DNA of 64,000 nt from JACCZX01 sp963807155. Its GTDB lineage: Bacteria > Pseudomonadota > Gammaproteobacteria > Burkholderiales > Burkholderiaceae_F. Every line of letters begins with the position of its first letter. Positions within the stretch are counted from its first letter, which is position 1. Location of the stretch: contig CAWEAZ010000019.1 of NCBI GenBank assembly GCA_963807155.1, positions 62,001 through 126,000 of the forward strand, given 5' to 3'. Under the pieces are notes generated by a model. That model did no database searches and was not told where the DNA came from. It worked only from the letters and a program-made list of their open reading frames with translations. The position numbers and the translations under genes are program-made. Below, piece by piece: positions 51,213 through 60,925 of this stretch.

Positions 51213-51304
51213 TCCTTTTTCTTCGGCTTGTCGAACATCGTCCACCAGACGATGAAGACAAGCAGCGCAACGGCCAGCGCTGCTTCAAGCAAAATTAGCC
51301 ACAT
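51209..51304 (-). CDS. 31-residue single-span membrane protein
   Basis: Encodes MWLILLEAALAVALLVFIVW followed by WTMFDKPKKKD: one membrane helix and a lysine-rich tail. Its ATG shares a CATG with the mltA ATG on the opposite strand, and its stop overlaps the apaG stop. Short proteins of this look sit next to mltA/apaG in other betaproteobacteria as far as I recall, which supports it being a real gene; no role is known. A longer reading frame upstream is proline-rich shadow of mltA. Confidence 0.6.
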   Translation of the reverse strand: MWLILLEAALAVALLVFIVWWTMFDKPKKKD

Positions 51305-52592
51305 GGTTGGATATCGACCCCGGTTGCGGCATTGTAGTTTTGCACTTGTCTTGCTCTGGCTTGTGGGTTGTGCGGTTGCGCCCGCGCCTAAGGTTGCGAC
51401 GCCGGCTCCGCCAAGAACACCATCGCCCGCACCCGGTACGCCGACATTACCGCCAGTCACGGCACCACGCGTAGCCGTGCCTACCCCTCAACCCGAAACT
51501 CGTGCGAGTTACGAGCGGGTTGGCTTCGATGCACTTCCCCCGATTCCGCTGAGCGAATGGGTGGCCGCGTGGCCGGCCTTTCTAAACTCGTGCAGCGCAC
51601 TGGCGCGGCGCGATGCATGGCGCGAGGTGTGCGCCCAGACGCTTGCGGTCGATACTCGCGACGGCGCGGCCGTGCGCGAATTCTTTACCGCGCGCTTCGA
51701 CACCTATCGTGTGTCGTCACGGCAGGCAGAAAGCAGCTTGGAAGCTGAGGCAATCACCAGCGGCCTGGTAACCGGCTACTACGAACCGCTGCTGCGCGGC
51801 AGCCGAGTGCGTTCCGACAAGTATGCAGTGCCGATTTATCGCGTGCCCGACGACCTGATTGTGGTTGACCTGGCGTCTGTTTACCCGGAGCTTTCGAACA
51901 TGCGCCTGCGCGGAAAGCTGCAAGGTCGGCGCATCGTTCCATACGCCACTCGCGCTGAGATCACCGGCGCGAACACGTTGGCCGGGCAGGAGCTGCTGTG
52001 GGTGGATGATTCGATCGAAGCTTTTTTTCTGCAGATCCAGGGCTCGGGCCGCGTGCAGTTTGACGATGGCAGTACCGTGCGGGTCGGATACGGCGATCAA
52101 AACGGCCATCCGTATCGATCGCTGGGCCGATGGTTGGTTGACCAGGGGCAGTTGACGATCGATCAGGCGTCGATGCAGGGTATTAAGGCATGGGCGCAAC
52201 GCAATCCAACACGGTTGAAAGAGGCGCTCGATCACAACTCGAGCTTTGTTTTCTTTCGTGAACTGCCGCTTGGAAATGCAAACGCCGGCCCGCTGGGCGC
52301 GCTCGGCGTCGCGCTGACGCCGGGCTATTCGCTAGCGGCTGATGCGCGCTTCATTCCGCTGGGTGCGCCGGTCGTGCTGGCGACCACCGATCCGAATTCG
52401 CAGACTCCGATGGTGCGACCCATGATGGCGCAGGACACGGGCGGCGCCATTCGCGGTCCGCTGCGATTCGATTTTTTCTGGGGATTTGGAGCCGCAGCGG
52501 GCGAGCGCGCCGGGCGTCAAAAATACGAAGGCCAGGCGTGGCTACTGGTGCCAAAGGGCACCACGCCCGAATCCTTGCTACCTAAGCGCTGA
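51303..52592 (+). CDS. mltA: Membrane-bound lytic murein transglycosylase A
   Basis: Outer-membrane lipoprotein that cleaves peptidoglycan glycan strands, leaving 1,6-anhydro ends. From ATG at 51303: lipobox LWLVGCAV, then a proline-rich linker, then the MltA barrel (LVTGYYEPLLRGSRVRSDKY and LQIQGSGRVQFDDGSTVRVG) and the C-terminal 3D domain (AQDTGGAIRGPLRFDFFWG, with catalytic-type aspartates). 429 aa, intact. A longer start at 51228 would run through the small opposite-strand gene. Confidence 0.95.
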   Translation: MVGYRPRLRHCSFALVLLWLVGCAVAPAPKVATPAPPRTPSPAPGTPTLPPVTAPRVAVPTPQPETRASYERVGFDALPPIPLSEWVAAWPAFLNSCSALARRDAWREVCAQTLAVDTRDGAAVREFFTARFDTYRVSSRQAESSLEAEAITSGLVTGYYEPLLRGSRVRSDKYAVPIYRVPDDLIVVDLASVYPELSNMRLRGKLQGRRIVPYATRAEITGANTLAGQELLWVDDSIEAFFLQIQGSGRVQFDDGSTVRVGYGDQNGHPYRSLGRWLVDQGQLTIDQASMQGIKAWAQRNPTRLKEALDHNSSFVFFRELPLGNANAGPLGALGVALTPGYSLAADARFIPLGAPVVLATTDPNSQTPMVRPMMAQDTGGAIRGPLRFDFFWGFGAAAGERAGRQKYEGQAWLLVPKGTTPESLLPKR

Positions 52593-53370
52593 CTATTTCT
52601 TGACGGCCGCCAGGCGCTGTTCAATCGCCGGCACCGGCATCGCACCCGCCGAGCGCGTTCCGTCGGCAAACACGATCGTCGGCGTGCCGCTGATGCCGAG
52701 TTGCTGGCCCAAAGCCACATTCTGCTCGAGCGGATGTCTTGCAATCGGACGGCGCTGCTGCACTCGTCTTGTTCTGCACCATGTGCTCATCCCAGCTTGC
52801 TGCGCGATCCTTCGAGCACCAGATCGCTTTCGATTTCTCCATGGAATCGGGAGACAGAATCGGATACAGGAACGTGTAGATCGTCACGTTCTTCAGCTCA
52901 GCCATGTTCTGCCACAGCCGCTTGCAGTAACCGCAATTCGGATCCTCGAACGTCACCATCACGCGCGAGCCGTCACCGCGCACCGTTTTCACCGCGCGAT
53001 CGAGCGGCAATGACTTGAAGTCAACCTTGAGCGCGACATCGAGCCGTTTTTGCGTCAAGTCTTCGCGCGTGCGGGGATCAAACATTCGCCCTGCAAGCAC
53101 AAACGACACATCGGAATCGACGTAATAGATCTGGCCACCGACGAGCACTTCGTACAAACCGCCGCGGCCCTTAAACACTTGATCCGGCTTCTGCCCGCCG
53201 GATTTTTCGGTAAACCGCGCTGCAACCTGCGCTTCGGGGCTTCCGGGAGCCGGAGCGTTCTTGTTCTCGATCGGCTTCGCCGGCATTTGTGCCAATGCCA
53301 TCGAACAGGCCAGCATGGTCGTGGTCGACCATACGGCCGTTGCAGCAGCGAATCGAATCAGGCGTTTCAT
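52593..53370 (-). CDS. dsbC: Thiol:disulfide interchange protein DsbC, one frameshift
   Basis: Periplasmic disulfide isomerase. The signal peptide starts MKRLIRFAAATAVW. The dimerisation domain contains FKGRGGLYEVLVGGQIYYVD. The thioredoxin-like domain has the redox motif FEDPNCGYCKRLWQNM (CGYC). A break near 52740 leads into a different frame; the repaired C-terminus reads LGISGTPTIVFADGTRSAG with the cis-proline loop (GTPT). Stop at 52593, directly after mltA with no gap (convergent). Confidence 0.92.
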
Positions 53371-53458
53371 GTCTTTGTTCTCCGGCATCTAGCGGCGAGC
53401 CGCGAGTGTAATGAGAGCGGGCGAGTAGGCAGGGTAGACCACCCACCGTTGATCCAGT

Positions 53459-54646
53459 TCAACCGAGCGCCCGGCGAATTAAGGCGTTTTTCAGTGGACT
53501 CAGGCGGTTTACTGCCGCCAAACCGGCATTGCGCAAGCGGCGCACCAGCGGGTCATCGAACGCGAAAAGTCGCGCCAACGAATCCGTAGTAAACCGCATC
53601 AGGCCGAGCGCTTCGGCACGCCCTCTTTCGTAACGCCGCAGTAAGGTCACGTCACCAACATCGCGAAACGGCTCGCGCGCACGCACAACTTCGTGCAGCA
53701 GAGCCGTGTCCTGCAGGCCGAGATTGAGCCCCTGACCGGCGAGCGGATGAATCACGTGCGCAGCGTCGCCAACCAAGGCAACGCGCGATGCAATCAGACG
53801 CGACACGGCAACCTGTCGCAGCGGAAATGTGTGCGCGGCGCCCATCGCAGTCAATGGACCGAGGGGGGCAGAGTCTCCCGCTGCCGACGCGCAGCGCTCG
53901 GTAACACGGTTTGCCAGCCGATCGGGGCTCAGCGCCGCCAACTCGGAAGCCAGCTCCTGCGGGGCCGACCACACGAGTGACACGCGCTCGCCGGGCAGCG
54001 GCAATAGGGCGACGACCCCCTCATCGGTAAACCATTGCGACGCCGTATTCAGATGCGGGCGGGCGCATCCGAAGTTAGCAACGACTGCGGTTTGATCGTA
54101 CGACTTGGTGGTCGCACTAATACCGGCCGCGGCGCGCACCGAAGAGTTCGCCCCATCAGCGCCGACCAACAGCTTTACCGCAAGCGAAGCGCCTTCAAGA
54201 GTGACATCGATCGCATCAGCCCTCGCACTGAGTGCAGCGAACGACGATGGAATCCGCTTGATCGATGGCTGAAAACCGCATGCCGCATCGAGCACTCGCA
54301 ATAGCTCGCCTTCTTCGACGATCGTCGCAAGCCGTTCGACCGTCGCGCCATAAGCATCGAACGACAACTCTGGCCCGTCATCGCCGAATACGCGCATGTG
54401 CTCGACCGCACATATGCGCTGTTGATCGACACTGGCCCAAACGCCGAGACCTTCGAGCAACGCCACGCTCGAGGGAGCAACGGCATAAATGCGAGGATCA
54501 AAAGGCGCCGAACGGGTCGGCGCATGCGGTTTCGGCCGCGGGCCGATTAACGCAACGCTAAGACCCTGCTGAGCAAAACCGAGCGCGGTAGCCAGCCCCG
54601 GAACACCGGAACCCACCACCGCAATGTCGAATGAGGAAGCCACCAT
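53459..54646 (-). CDS. UbiH/COQ6-family FAD monooxygenase (ubiquinone biosynthesis)
   Basis: 395-aa flavoprotein hydroxylase that adds oxygen to the ubiquinone ring. Dinucleotide-binding start DIAVVGSGVPGLATALGFAQ, ATIVEEGELLRVLDAACG in the middle, and the diagnostic GDAAHVIHPLAGQGLNLGLQ near the C-terminus. Intact. It could be UbiH, UbiF or UbiM-like; sequence alone does not settle which position it hydroxylates. Upstream tRNA-Phe is on the other strand. Confidence 0.9.
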   Translation of the reverse strand: MVASSFDIAVVGSGVPGLATALGFAQQGLSVALIGPRPKPHAPTRSAPFDPRIYAVAPSSVALLEGLGVWASVDQQRICAVEHMRVFGDDGPELSFDAYGATVERLATIVEEGELLRVLDAACGFQPSIKRIPSSFAALSARADAIDVTLEGASLAVKLLVGADGANSSVRAAAGISATTKSYDQTAVVANFGCARPHLNTASQWFTDEGVVALLPLPGERVSLVWSAPQELASELAALSPDRLANRVTERCASAAGDSAPLGPLTAMGAAHTFPLRQVAVSRLIASRVALVGDAAHVIHPLAGQGLNLGLQDTALLHEVVRAREPFRDVGDVTLLRRYERGRAEALGLMRFTTDSLARLFAFDDPLVRRLRNAGLAAVNRLSPLKNALIRRALG

Positions 54647-54756
54647 CAGAGCCGACGATTATGCCGCTGACGCGACAACGTCCGGCTATACTTCGCGCCC
54701 TTCGCGATGGCGAGAACTCGCAGCCCTCAACCGCCATTTCACTAATCAGATAGCAA

Positions 54757-54832
<76 letters not shown>

Positions 54833-54940
54833 TCATTTCCAGTGCGCACGAAGCGAAAGTGAACGGCGCGATTCAACTCTTCGAGGACTGAACGTGAGCG
54901 GAGAGACGTTCGGGACCTTTCTTGCGAGGCTCGCGTCGGC

Positions 54941-55345
54941 TTACTGAGTTCTGCAGCCACCCCTCTCCAGAATTGCTTCTAGCTGCTCGATCCCCATAGG
55001 TTTAACCAGGTGATGCCGATAGCCCGCGACCTTACTGCGTGTGCGGTCGGCCTTCATTCCGTAGCCACTCATTGCAATTGCGTACATTGGGCGAGGCAAA
55101 TTGAGCTGACCCAACAATTCCCATCCATCGCCGTCGGGCAGGCCGATATCGGAGATCAGCACATCACAACGCGCCCGCGGCGCAATGCGGAGCGCACTGC
55201 GCACGAGTCTGCAACGACTACGGTGTGCCCAAGCCCTTCCAAGCAGAGAAATCAGGATCTCACGCGTATCCGCGTGGTTCTCAACTACCAGAATACGGAG
55301 CGGCGTCGCCGCACGCTGAGAGTTTGTAGTAGGTTTGCAAACCAT
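54941..55345 (-). CDS. Response regulator receiver protein, frameshifted
   Basis: About 134 aa, single receiver domain. ATPLRILVVENHADTREILI gives the acidic pocket start, ISDIGLPDGDGWELL contains the phosphorylated Asp, AIAMSGYG the Thr/Ser position and HLVKPMG the conserved Lys. Between residues about 38 and 55 a pair of breaks scrambles the sequence (GRAWAHRSRCR); an intact receiver would read a helix there. It lies 23 bp after a histidine kinase on the same strand and is probably its partner. Confidence 0.82.
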   Translation of the reverse strand: MVCKPTTNSQRAATPLRILVVENHADTREILISLLGRAWAHRSRCRLVRSALRIAPRARCDVLISDIGLPDGDGWELLGQLNLPRPMYAIAMSGYGMKADRTRSKVAGYRHHLVKPMGIEQLEAILERGGCRTQ

Positions 55346-55368
55346 TGGAACTGGGTCTCGTTTGGTTT

Positions 55369-56200
55369 CTAGGCCAGGGGCAATTCCACGGTGAAAGTTG
55401 AGCCATGGTTTCGGCCGACGCTCTGTGCCGTGATGGTCCCGCCGTGCGCCTCGATCGTCGCTTTCGATAGAGCAAGACCCAGGCCTAGGCCGCCGAATTC
55501 TCGGACAATCCCTTCGTCCACCTGTCCTAGCGCATGGAAGATGGCCGGCAGGGACGAGTGCTCGATCCCGATCCCGTTGTCCACTACGGCCATGACAAAT
55601 CGGCCGTTCTCGATGCGCGATCGCACGCTAATCTCGCCGCCCTCGGGGGTGAACTTCGAGGCGTTTTTCAGAAGGTTTGCCACCGCGCTTTGCAAACGAG
55701 CGAAGTCGCCTTGCGTTCGGTGACGCGGAGCCTCGAGCGCAACGGTCAAACGTTGGTTCTTTGAGTGAAACTCTCCTTCGCTGATTTCCACGGCGCCCAT
55801 GATTGCGGCATGCAAGTCCATAGGCTCTGAATCGATTTCGAGCTTGCCACGCGAAACGCGTGTGAGATCCAGCAGGTCGTTGATCAAGTTCGCCTCGATC
55901 TTCACGCTGCGACGAATCATTTCGAGAGCATCGCGCGCAGGCTGCGGCAGATCTATGATTTTTTGCGAGGGCTTGCACCGCAATCAAGATCGGTGTTAGC
56001 GGCGTGCGTAGCTCGTGAGAGAGCGCTGCCATAAAGCGATCTTTGACGCGTTTGACCGAGGCGAGCTCTTCGCGCGCCTGCTTGGCGTCTTGCAGCGCCT
56101 GTTCCAGCTTCACCCGCAACTGGACCAACTCATGACTTCCCCCGGGCGTTTGCGTTTGCCCGTGGGCGATCTGTTGGAAGTTTTTACGTGGCTCAGCCAT
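55369..56200 (-). CDS. Histidine kinase, frameshifted
   Basis: About 277 aa. A coiled-coil (VQLRVKLEQALQDAKQAREE) precedes the H-box (FMAALSHELRTPLTPILIAV) with the phosphorylated His. The kinase domain has an N-box (NLLKNASKFTPEGGEI), G1 (VDNGIGIEHSSLP) and G2 (GGLGLGLALSKATIEAHGG). A break near 55985 in an A-run (AAAAAA) shifts frame between the helix and the rest. No membrane span or sensor domain, so it is a soluble, perhaps hybrid-system kinase. It is followed by a single receiver. Confidence 0.87.
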
Positions 56201-56408
56201 CGGATTGCCTTTGCTCCAGTGCAAGCTGGCACACTTGTGCGCGCGCTCCCAGCCCGTCAAAACAACCAAGTCGCACGCCGCATGCCTGCTTGGAGCCTAC
56301 CGCGCTAGCCTCGGGGTTCCACGCCTAGTGGCTGGTCCGCAATGGCGGCTAAGCTAGCGCCTCCTCCGCCCTTCTTGCGCCGTGTTCTCACCGTTATTCG
56401 GAGACCTT

Positions 56409-57995
56409 ATGCCTGCCTGCGTGCGCGCCCTAGGCGCAATCTTCGCTTCAACGCTGTTCGTTGCGTCGGCGTACGCCGCCGACTTGACGATCGGGCTGTC
56501 GACACCCGTCACCTCCCTCGATCCCCATTTTCATAACCTGACGCCGAACAACAGCCTTGGTCGGCATGTGTTCGAGACACTGATCAGACAGGACGAAAGT
56601 CAGCGCATGTTGCCGGGTCTGGCCGAATCCTGGAAAGCGCTGGGCGATCTGGAGTGGGAGGTAAAGCTCCGCAAGGGAGTGAAATTTCATAACGGGCAGG
56701 AATTCACCGCCGACGACGTGATCGCAACGTTCAAGCGCGTGCCGAACGTGCCGAACTCACCCGCGTCGTTCGCCTTCTTTGTGCGGCCGATCGTCGACAT
56801 GCAGGCCCCGGACAAATACACGCTGCGCCTGAAAACCGATAAGCCTCATCCGCTGATGCCGAACGATCTGGGCGCCATCATGATTCTGCCGAAGTCGGTC
56901 GCCGAAACGGCAAAGACCGAGGACTTCAATTCGGGCAAGGCGATGATCGGCACCGGACCCTATCGCTACTCCGAGTACGCGGCCGGCGATCGCGTCGTGC
57001 TGAAGCGCAACGATGCGTATTGGGGCCCGAAGCCGGCGTGGGACAACGTTCGCTTCCGCATGATTCCAAGCGCACCCGCGCGCGTGGCGGCACTGCTTGC
57101 AGGCGATGTGCAAATGATCGAAGGCGTGCCGACGGCCGATATTGCGCAGTTGTAGAAAGACAAGCGCGTGGCACTGTCGTCAGCGGTATCGAACCGGATC
57201 ATTTATCTGCACATGGATTCGATGCGCGACAAGAACTCGCCGTTCGTTACTACGACCGACGGCAAACCGATGGAGGCGAATCCGCTGCGCGATCCGCGCG
57301 TGCGGCAGGCGATCAGCAAGATGATCGATCGTGACGCGATCGTCTCGCGGATCATGGAAGGCCAGGGAGTCGCCGCCGGCCAGCTGTTGCCCGACCAGTT
57401 TTTCGGCACCAGCAAAACGCTGAAGCCTGATAAGTACGATCCGGCGGCTGCCAAGAAACTGCTGGCCGAAGCGGGTTATCCGAACGGATTCGGACTGACG
57501 CTGCATGCGCCGAACAATCGCTACATCAACGATGCGGCCGTGGCACAGGCAGTTGCGCAGTTCTTGTCGCGCAACGGCATCCCGACCAAGCTTGAAACGA
57601 TGCCGTCGAACGTATTCTTCTCGCGCGGCTCGAAGCTCGAGTTTTCGTTTCTGCTCGCCGGATGGGGCGCAGAAACCGGCGAGACTTCGTCGCCACTGCG
57701 CGCGCTGTTGGCGACATTCGATGCGAAGCAGGGGCTGGGCACCGCGAATCGCGGCCGCTTTTCCGACCCCGGCGTTGATGCCTTGCTGACGCAGGCACTG
57801 ACGACGATCGACGATACGAAGCGCGGCATCATGCTGGCGCGCGCTTCCGAAAAGGCGATCGGCGAGATGATGGGCCTGGTGCCGCTGCACTACGAAGTCA
57901 GTACGTGGGCGACGCGGCAGGGAATCAACTACAAGGCGCGCGCCGACCAATATACGTTTGGGTTTGAAGTGCGTCCCGGCAAAGCGAGCCCCTAG
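56409..57995 (+). CDS. Peptide ABC transporter substrate-binding protein with an in-frame amber codon
   Basis: SBP_bac_5-type periplasmic binding protein for peptides or related solutes. Signal peptide ALGAIFASTLFVASAYAAD. Blocks: TSLDPHFHNLTPNNSLGRHV, SWKALGDLEWEVKLRKGVKF and FHNGQEFTADDVIATFKRV. At 57153-57155 TAG interrupts the frame (ADIAQL*KDKRVALSS), where Lys (AAG) would fit. The frame then continues unchanged for 280 codons (RVRQAISKMIDRDAIVSRIM and others), giving a full-length 528-aa reading. Either a nonsense mutation or a sequence error. First gene of the transporter operon. Confidence 0.88.
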
Positions 57996-58025
57996 AAGCG
58001 GCTCTGACGTGCTTTCCAAACGCGC

Positions 58026-59003
58026 ATGACCGTCTACGTGCTGCGCCGTCTGGCGCAGACACTGCTGGTACTCGCGGTCACGTCGCTGCTGGTGTTTGGC
58101 GGCTTGTATCTGATCGGAGATCCGGTCGAGATCCTCGTCAATCCCGCCGCCGACCAGATCGAGAAGGAGCGCGCCAGCAAGGCACTCGGGCTCGATAAGC
58201 CGATTCACGAACAGTATTTGAGCTTTATCGGCGGCGCGTTCACCGGCAACCTCGGCAATTCGTTCGTCTATGCACGGCCGGCACTCGAAGTGATCTTCGA
58301 GCGCATGCCGGCCACGCTCGAGCTCGCGTTCCTGGCGATGGTGATCGCGGTCTCGCTCGGCATTCCGCTCGGGCTGTACGCCGGGCTACGACCTCATAGT
58401 GCGGGCGCCAAAGCCATCATGGCGGGGTCGATTCTCGGGTTTTCGCTGCCCACCTTCTGGGTGGGCCTGATCTTGATTCTGGTGTTCGCGGTGCAGCTCG
58501 GCTGGCTGCCGTCGACCGGGCGCGGACCGACGACCGATGTGCTCGGACTGCAACTGTCGATCTTCAATCTCGAAGGGTTGAGGTACGCGCTGCTGCCGGC
58601 GATCAACCTCGCGCTGTTCAAACTGTCGCTGATCATCCGGCTAACGCGTGCGCAGGTACGCGAGCAAAGCCTGCTCGACTACATCAAGTTCGCGCGCGCG
58701 AAGGGGCTCACGAACCGGCGTGTGATCGGCGTCCATCTGCTGAAGAACATCATGATTCCGCTGATCACCGTCATCGGGCTCGAGCTGGGATCGGTGATCG
58801 CGTTCGCCGTAGTCACCGAAACGATTTTCGCGTGGCCGGGCATGGGCAAGCTGGTGATCGATTCGATCTTCCAGCTCGACCGCCCGGTTGTGGTCGCGTA
58901 TCTGCTGGTGGTCGTGTTCATGTTCATCACGATCAACCTGATAGTCGATCTGCTGTATTCGGCGCTCGACCCGCGCGTCCGGCTGGCGGACATTCAACAG
59001 TAG
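58026..59003 (+). CDS. Peptide ABC transporter permease (DppB type)
   Basis: 325-aa inner-membrane permease. First span VYVLRRLAQTLLVLAVTSLL. The EAA-like loop reads LDYIKFARAKGLTNRRVIGV, the site contacting the ATPases. The periplasmic region has ALGLDKPIHEQYLSFIGGAF. Starts 30 bp after the binding-protein gene. Substrate specificity is not readable; dipeptide, oligopeptide and nickel systems share this type. Confidence 0.93.
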   Translation: MTVYVLRRLAQTLLVLAVTSLLVFGGLYLIGDPVEILVNPAADQIEKERASKALGLDKPIHEQYLSFIGGAFTGNLGNSFVYARPALEVIFERMPATLELAFLAMVIAVSLGIPLGLYAGLRPHSAGAKAIMAGSILGFSLPTFWVGLILILVFAVQLGWLPSTGRGPTTDVLGLQLSIFNLEGLRYALLPAINLALFKLSLIIRLTRAQVREQSLLDYIKFARAKGLTNRRVIGVHLLKNIMIPLITVIGLELGSVIAFAVVTETIFAWPGMGKLVIDSIFQLDRPVVVAYLLVVVFMFITINLIVDLLYSALDPRVRLADIQQ

Positions 59004-59009
59004 GCGAAC

Positions 59010-59939
59010 ATGAGCGCCGCGCCAATTGAATCGGGTCGCATCGCCGAAGTCGATGCCGTCGATCGCGCGCAATTGCCGTGGCGCCGGTTCGCATCCCAGT
59101 TTGCCGAAAGCAAGATCGCGATGTTCGGTTTGGCGATGCTGCTCGTGGTGGTGGCCATCGCGCTGTTCGCGCCGTGGATCGCGCCACAGAATCCGTACGA
59201 CCTGACGAAGCTCGATCTGCTCGATTCGCGGCAGCCGCCCGGCACGAAGAGCCTCGATGGCATGACTTACTGGCTCGGCACCGATGGCCAGGGACGCGAC
59301 ATGCTGTCGGCGATCTTCTACGGGCTGCGGGTATCGCTGATGGTCGGCGTGCTGTCGGGCGCGATTGCGCTGACGATCGGCTCGATCCTCGGCGTGCTCG
59401 CCGCCTACCTCGGCGGACGCTTCGAACAACTGGTGATGCGGATTGTCGACATTCAGCTTGGCTTCCCGGCGATCCTGGTGGCGTTGATTCTGCTTGCCGT
59501 GCTCGGCAAAGGCGTCGACAAGATCATCATCGCGCTGGTGACGGTGCAATGGGCGTACTACGCGCGCACCGCGCGCTCGGCCGCGCTCGTCGAGCGCAAC
59601 AAGGAATACATCGAGGCCGCGCGCTCGCTCGGCCTCTCAGGCGCGCGCATCGTGCTGCGGCATCTGCTGCCGAATGCGCTGCCGCCGCTGATCGTCGTCG
59701 GCACGGTGCAGGTCGCGCACGCGATCGCGCTCGAAGCAACGCTGTCGTTCCTGGGCCTCGGGCTGCCGCCGACCGAGCCGTCGCTTGGGCTATTGATCGC
59801 GAACGGCTATGAGGTACTGATGTCGGGCAAGTACTGGATCAGCATGTATCCCGGCATCGCGTTGTTATTAACGATCCTCGCGATCAATCTGGTCGGCGAT
59901 CAGTTGCGCGACATTTTGAATCCGCGGCTGGCAAGATGA
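59010..59939 (+). CDS. Peptide ABC transporter permease (DppC type)
   Basis: 309-aa partner permease. N-terminal SQFAESKIAMFGLAMLLVVV, then WLGTDGQGRDMLSAIFYGLR, a signature of DppC/OppC proteins. The EAA loop is EYIEAARSLGLSGARIVLRH, and AIALEATLSFLGLGLPPTEP precedes the last spans. Start 7 bp after dppB-type stop; end overlaps the next gene by 4 bp (ATGA). Confidence 0.94.
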   Translation: MSAAPIESGRIAEVDAVDRAQLPWRRFASQFAESKIAMFGLAMLLVVVAIALFAPWIAPQNPYDLTKLDLLDSRQPPGTKSLDGMTYWLGTDGQGRDMLSAIFYGLRVSLMVGVLSGAIALTIGSILGVLAAYLGGRFEQLVMRIVDIQLGFPAILVALILLAVLGKGVDKIIIALVTVQWAYYARTARSAALVERNKEYIEAARSLGLSGARIVLRHLLPNALPPLIVVGTVQVAHAIALEATLSFLGLGLPPTEPSLGLLIANGYEVLMSGKYWISMYPGIALLLTILAINLVGDQLRDILNPRLAR

Positions 59940-60925
59940 CCGCACTGCTTTGCGTGCGCAACCTGCGCACCGAATTCGCAACCCGCGACGGCTTGTTACC
60001 GGCGGTCGGCGACGTTTCGTTCGACCTTCAGCGCGGCGAGGTGCTGGGCCTGGTCGGCGAATCGGGCTCCGGAAAATCCGTCACCGGATTTTCGATTCTC
60101 GGTCTGATCGATCCGCCGGGACGCGTTGCAGCCGGCAGCATCATGTTCGACGGTACCGAGCTGATCGGTGCATCGCCCGAACACATGCGCTCTCTGCGCG
60201 GCAAGCGGATCGCGATGATCTTCCAGGATCCGATGATGACGCTCAATCCGGTCCTGTCGATCGAAACACAGATGGTCGAAACGGTGCTTGCGCATGAACA
60301 CGTATCACGCGAGTCGGCGCGTCAGCGCGCGATGGCAACACTGAGCCGCGTGGGAATCGCGTCGCCTGCCGAACGTCTCGCGCAGTATCCGCACCAGTTT
60401 TCCGGCGGAATGCGGCAGCGCGTCGCGATCGCGATTGCGATGCTGCACAGCCCCGACCTGATCATTGCCGACGAGCCGACCACTGCGCTGGACGTCACCG
60501 TGCAGGGCCAGATCCTTTACGAGATGCAGAAACTGGTACGCGAATCCGGCACCGCGCTGATCTGGATTACGCACGATCTCGCGGTCGTCGCCGGGCTCGC
60601 CGATCGCATCGCAGTGATGTATGCCGGCCGCATCGTCGAGCTTGGCAACGCCGACGACGTGCTCGAAACGCCGCGCCATCCGTACACGCGCGGACTGCTC
60701 GACTCGGTACCGGCCGCTACCGCGCCAGGCCAGCGTCTCCAGCAGATCAGCGGCTCGACACCGTCGTTGATTACGCTCGGGCCGGGATGCGCGTTCAGGC
60801 AGCGCTGCCCCCGTGCTGCGGAGCCGTGTGAAGTGATGCCGGCGATCACGCGCGTCGACGGCCGCGAACTGCGCTGCTACTTCCCGTTGCAGTACGCGGA
60901 AAGAGTCGATGAGCTCGTTGCTTGA
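59936..60925 (+). CDS. Peptide ABC transporter ATPase (DppD type)
   Basis: 329 aa. Walker A GLVGESGSGKSVTGFSIL, signature QYPHQFSGGMRQRVAIAIAM, Walker B DLIIADEPTTALDVTVQGQ. The C-terminal oligopeptide/dipeptide domain has a Cys-rich PGCAFRQRCPRAAEPC segment, often an iron-sulfur or metal site in this family. It overlaps the neighbouring ATPase gene by 17 bp. Confidence 0.96.
   Translation: MTALLCVRNLRTEFATRDGLLPAVGDVSFDLQRGEVLGLVGESGSGKSVTGFSILGLIDPPGRVAAGSIMFDGTELIGASPEHMRSLRGKRIAMIFQDPMMTLNPVLSIETQMVETVLAHEHVSRESARQRAMATLSRVGIASPAERLAQYPHQFSGGMRQRVAIAIAMLHSPDLIIADEPTTALDVTVQGQILYEMQKLVRESGTALIWITHDLAVVAGLADRIAVMYAGRIVELGNADDVLETPRHPYTRGLLDSVPAATAPGQRLQQISGSTPSLITLGPGCAFRQRCPRAAEPCEVMPAITRVDGRELRCYFPLQYAERVDELVA

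Noticed and set aside
57180..59549. Long minus-strand frames opposite the transporter operon
   Set aside because: Complement of the peptide-binding protein and permease genes in high-GC DNA; no conserved motifs.
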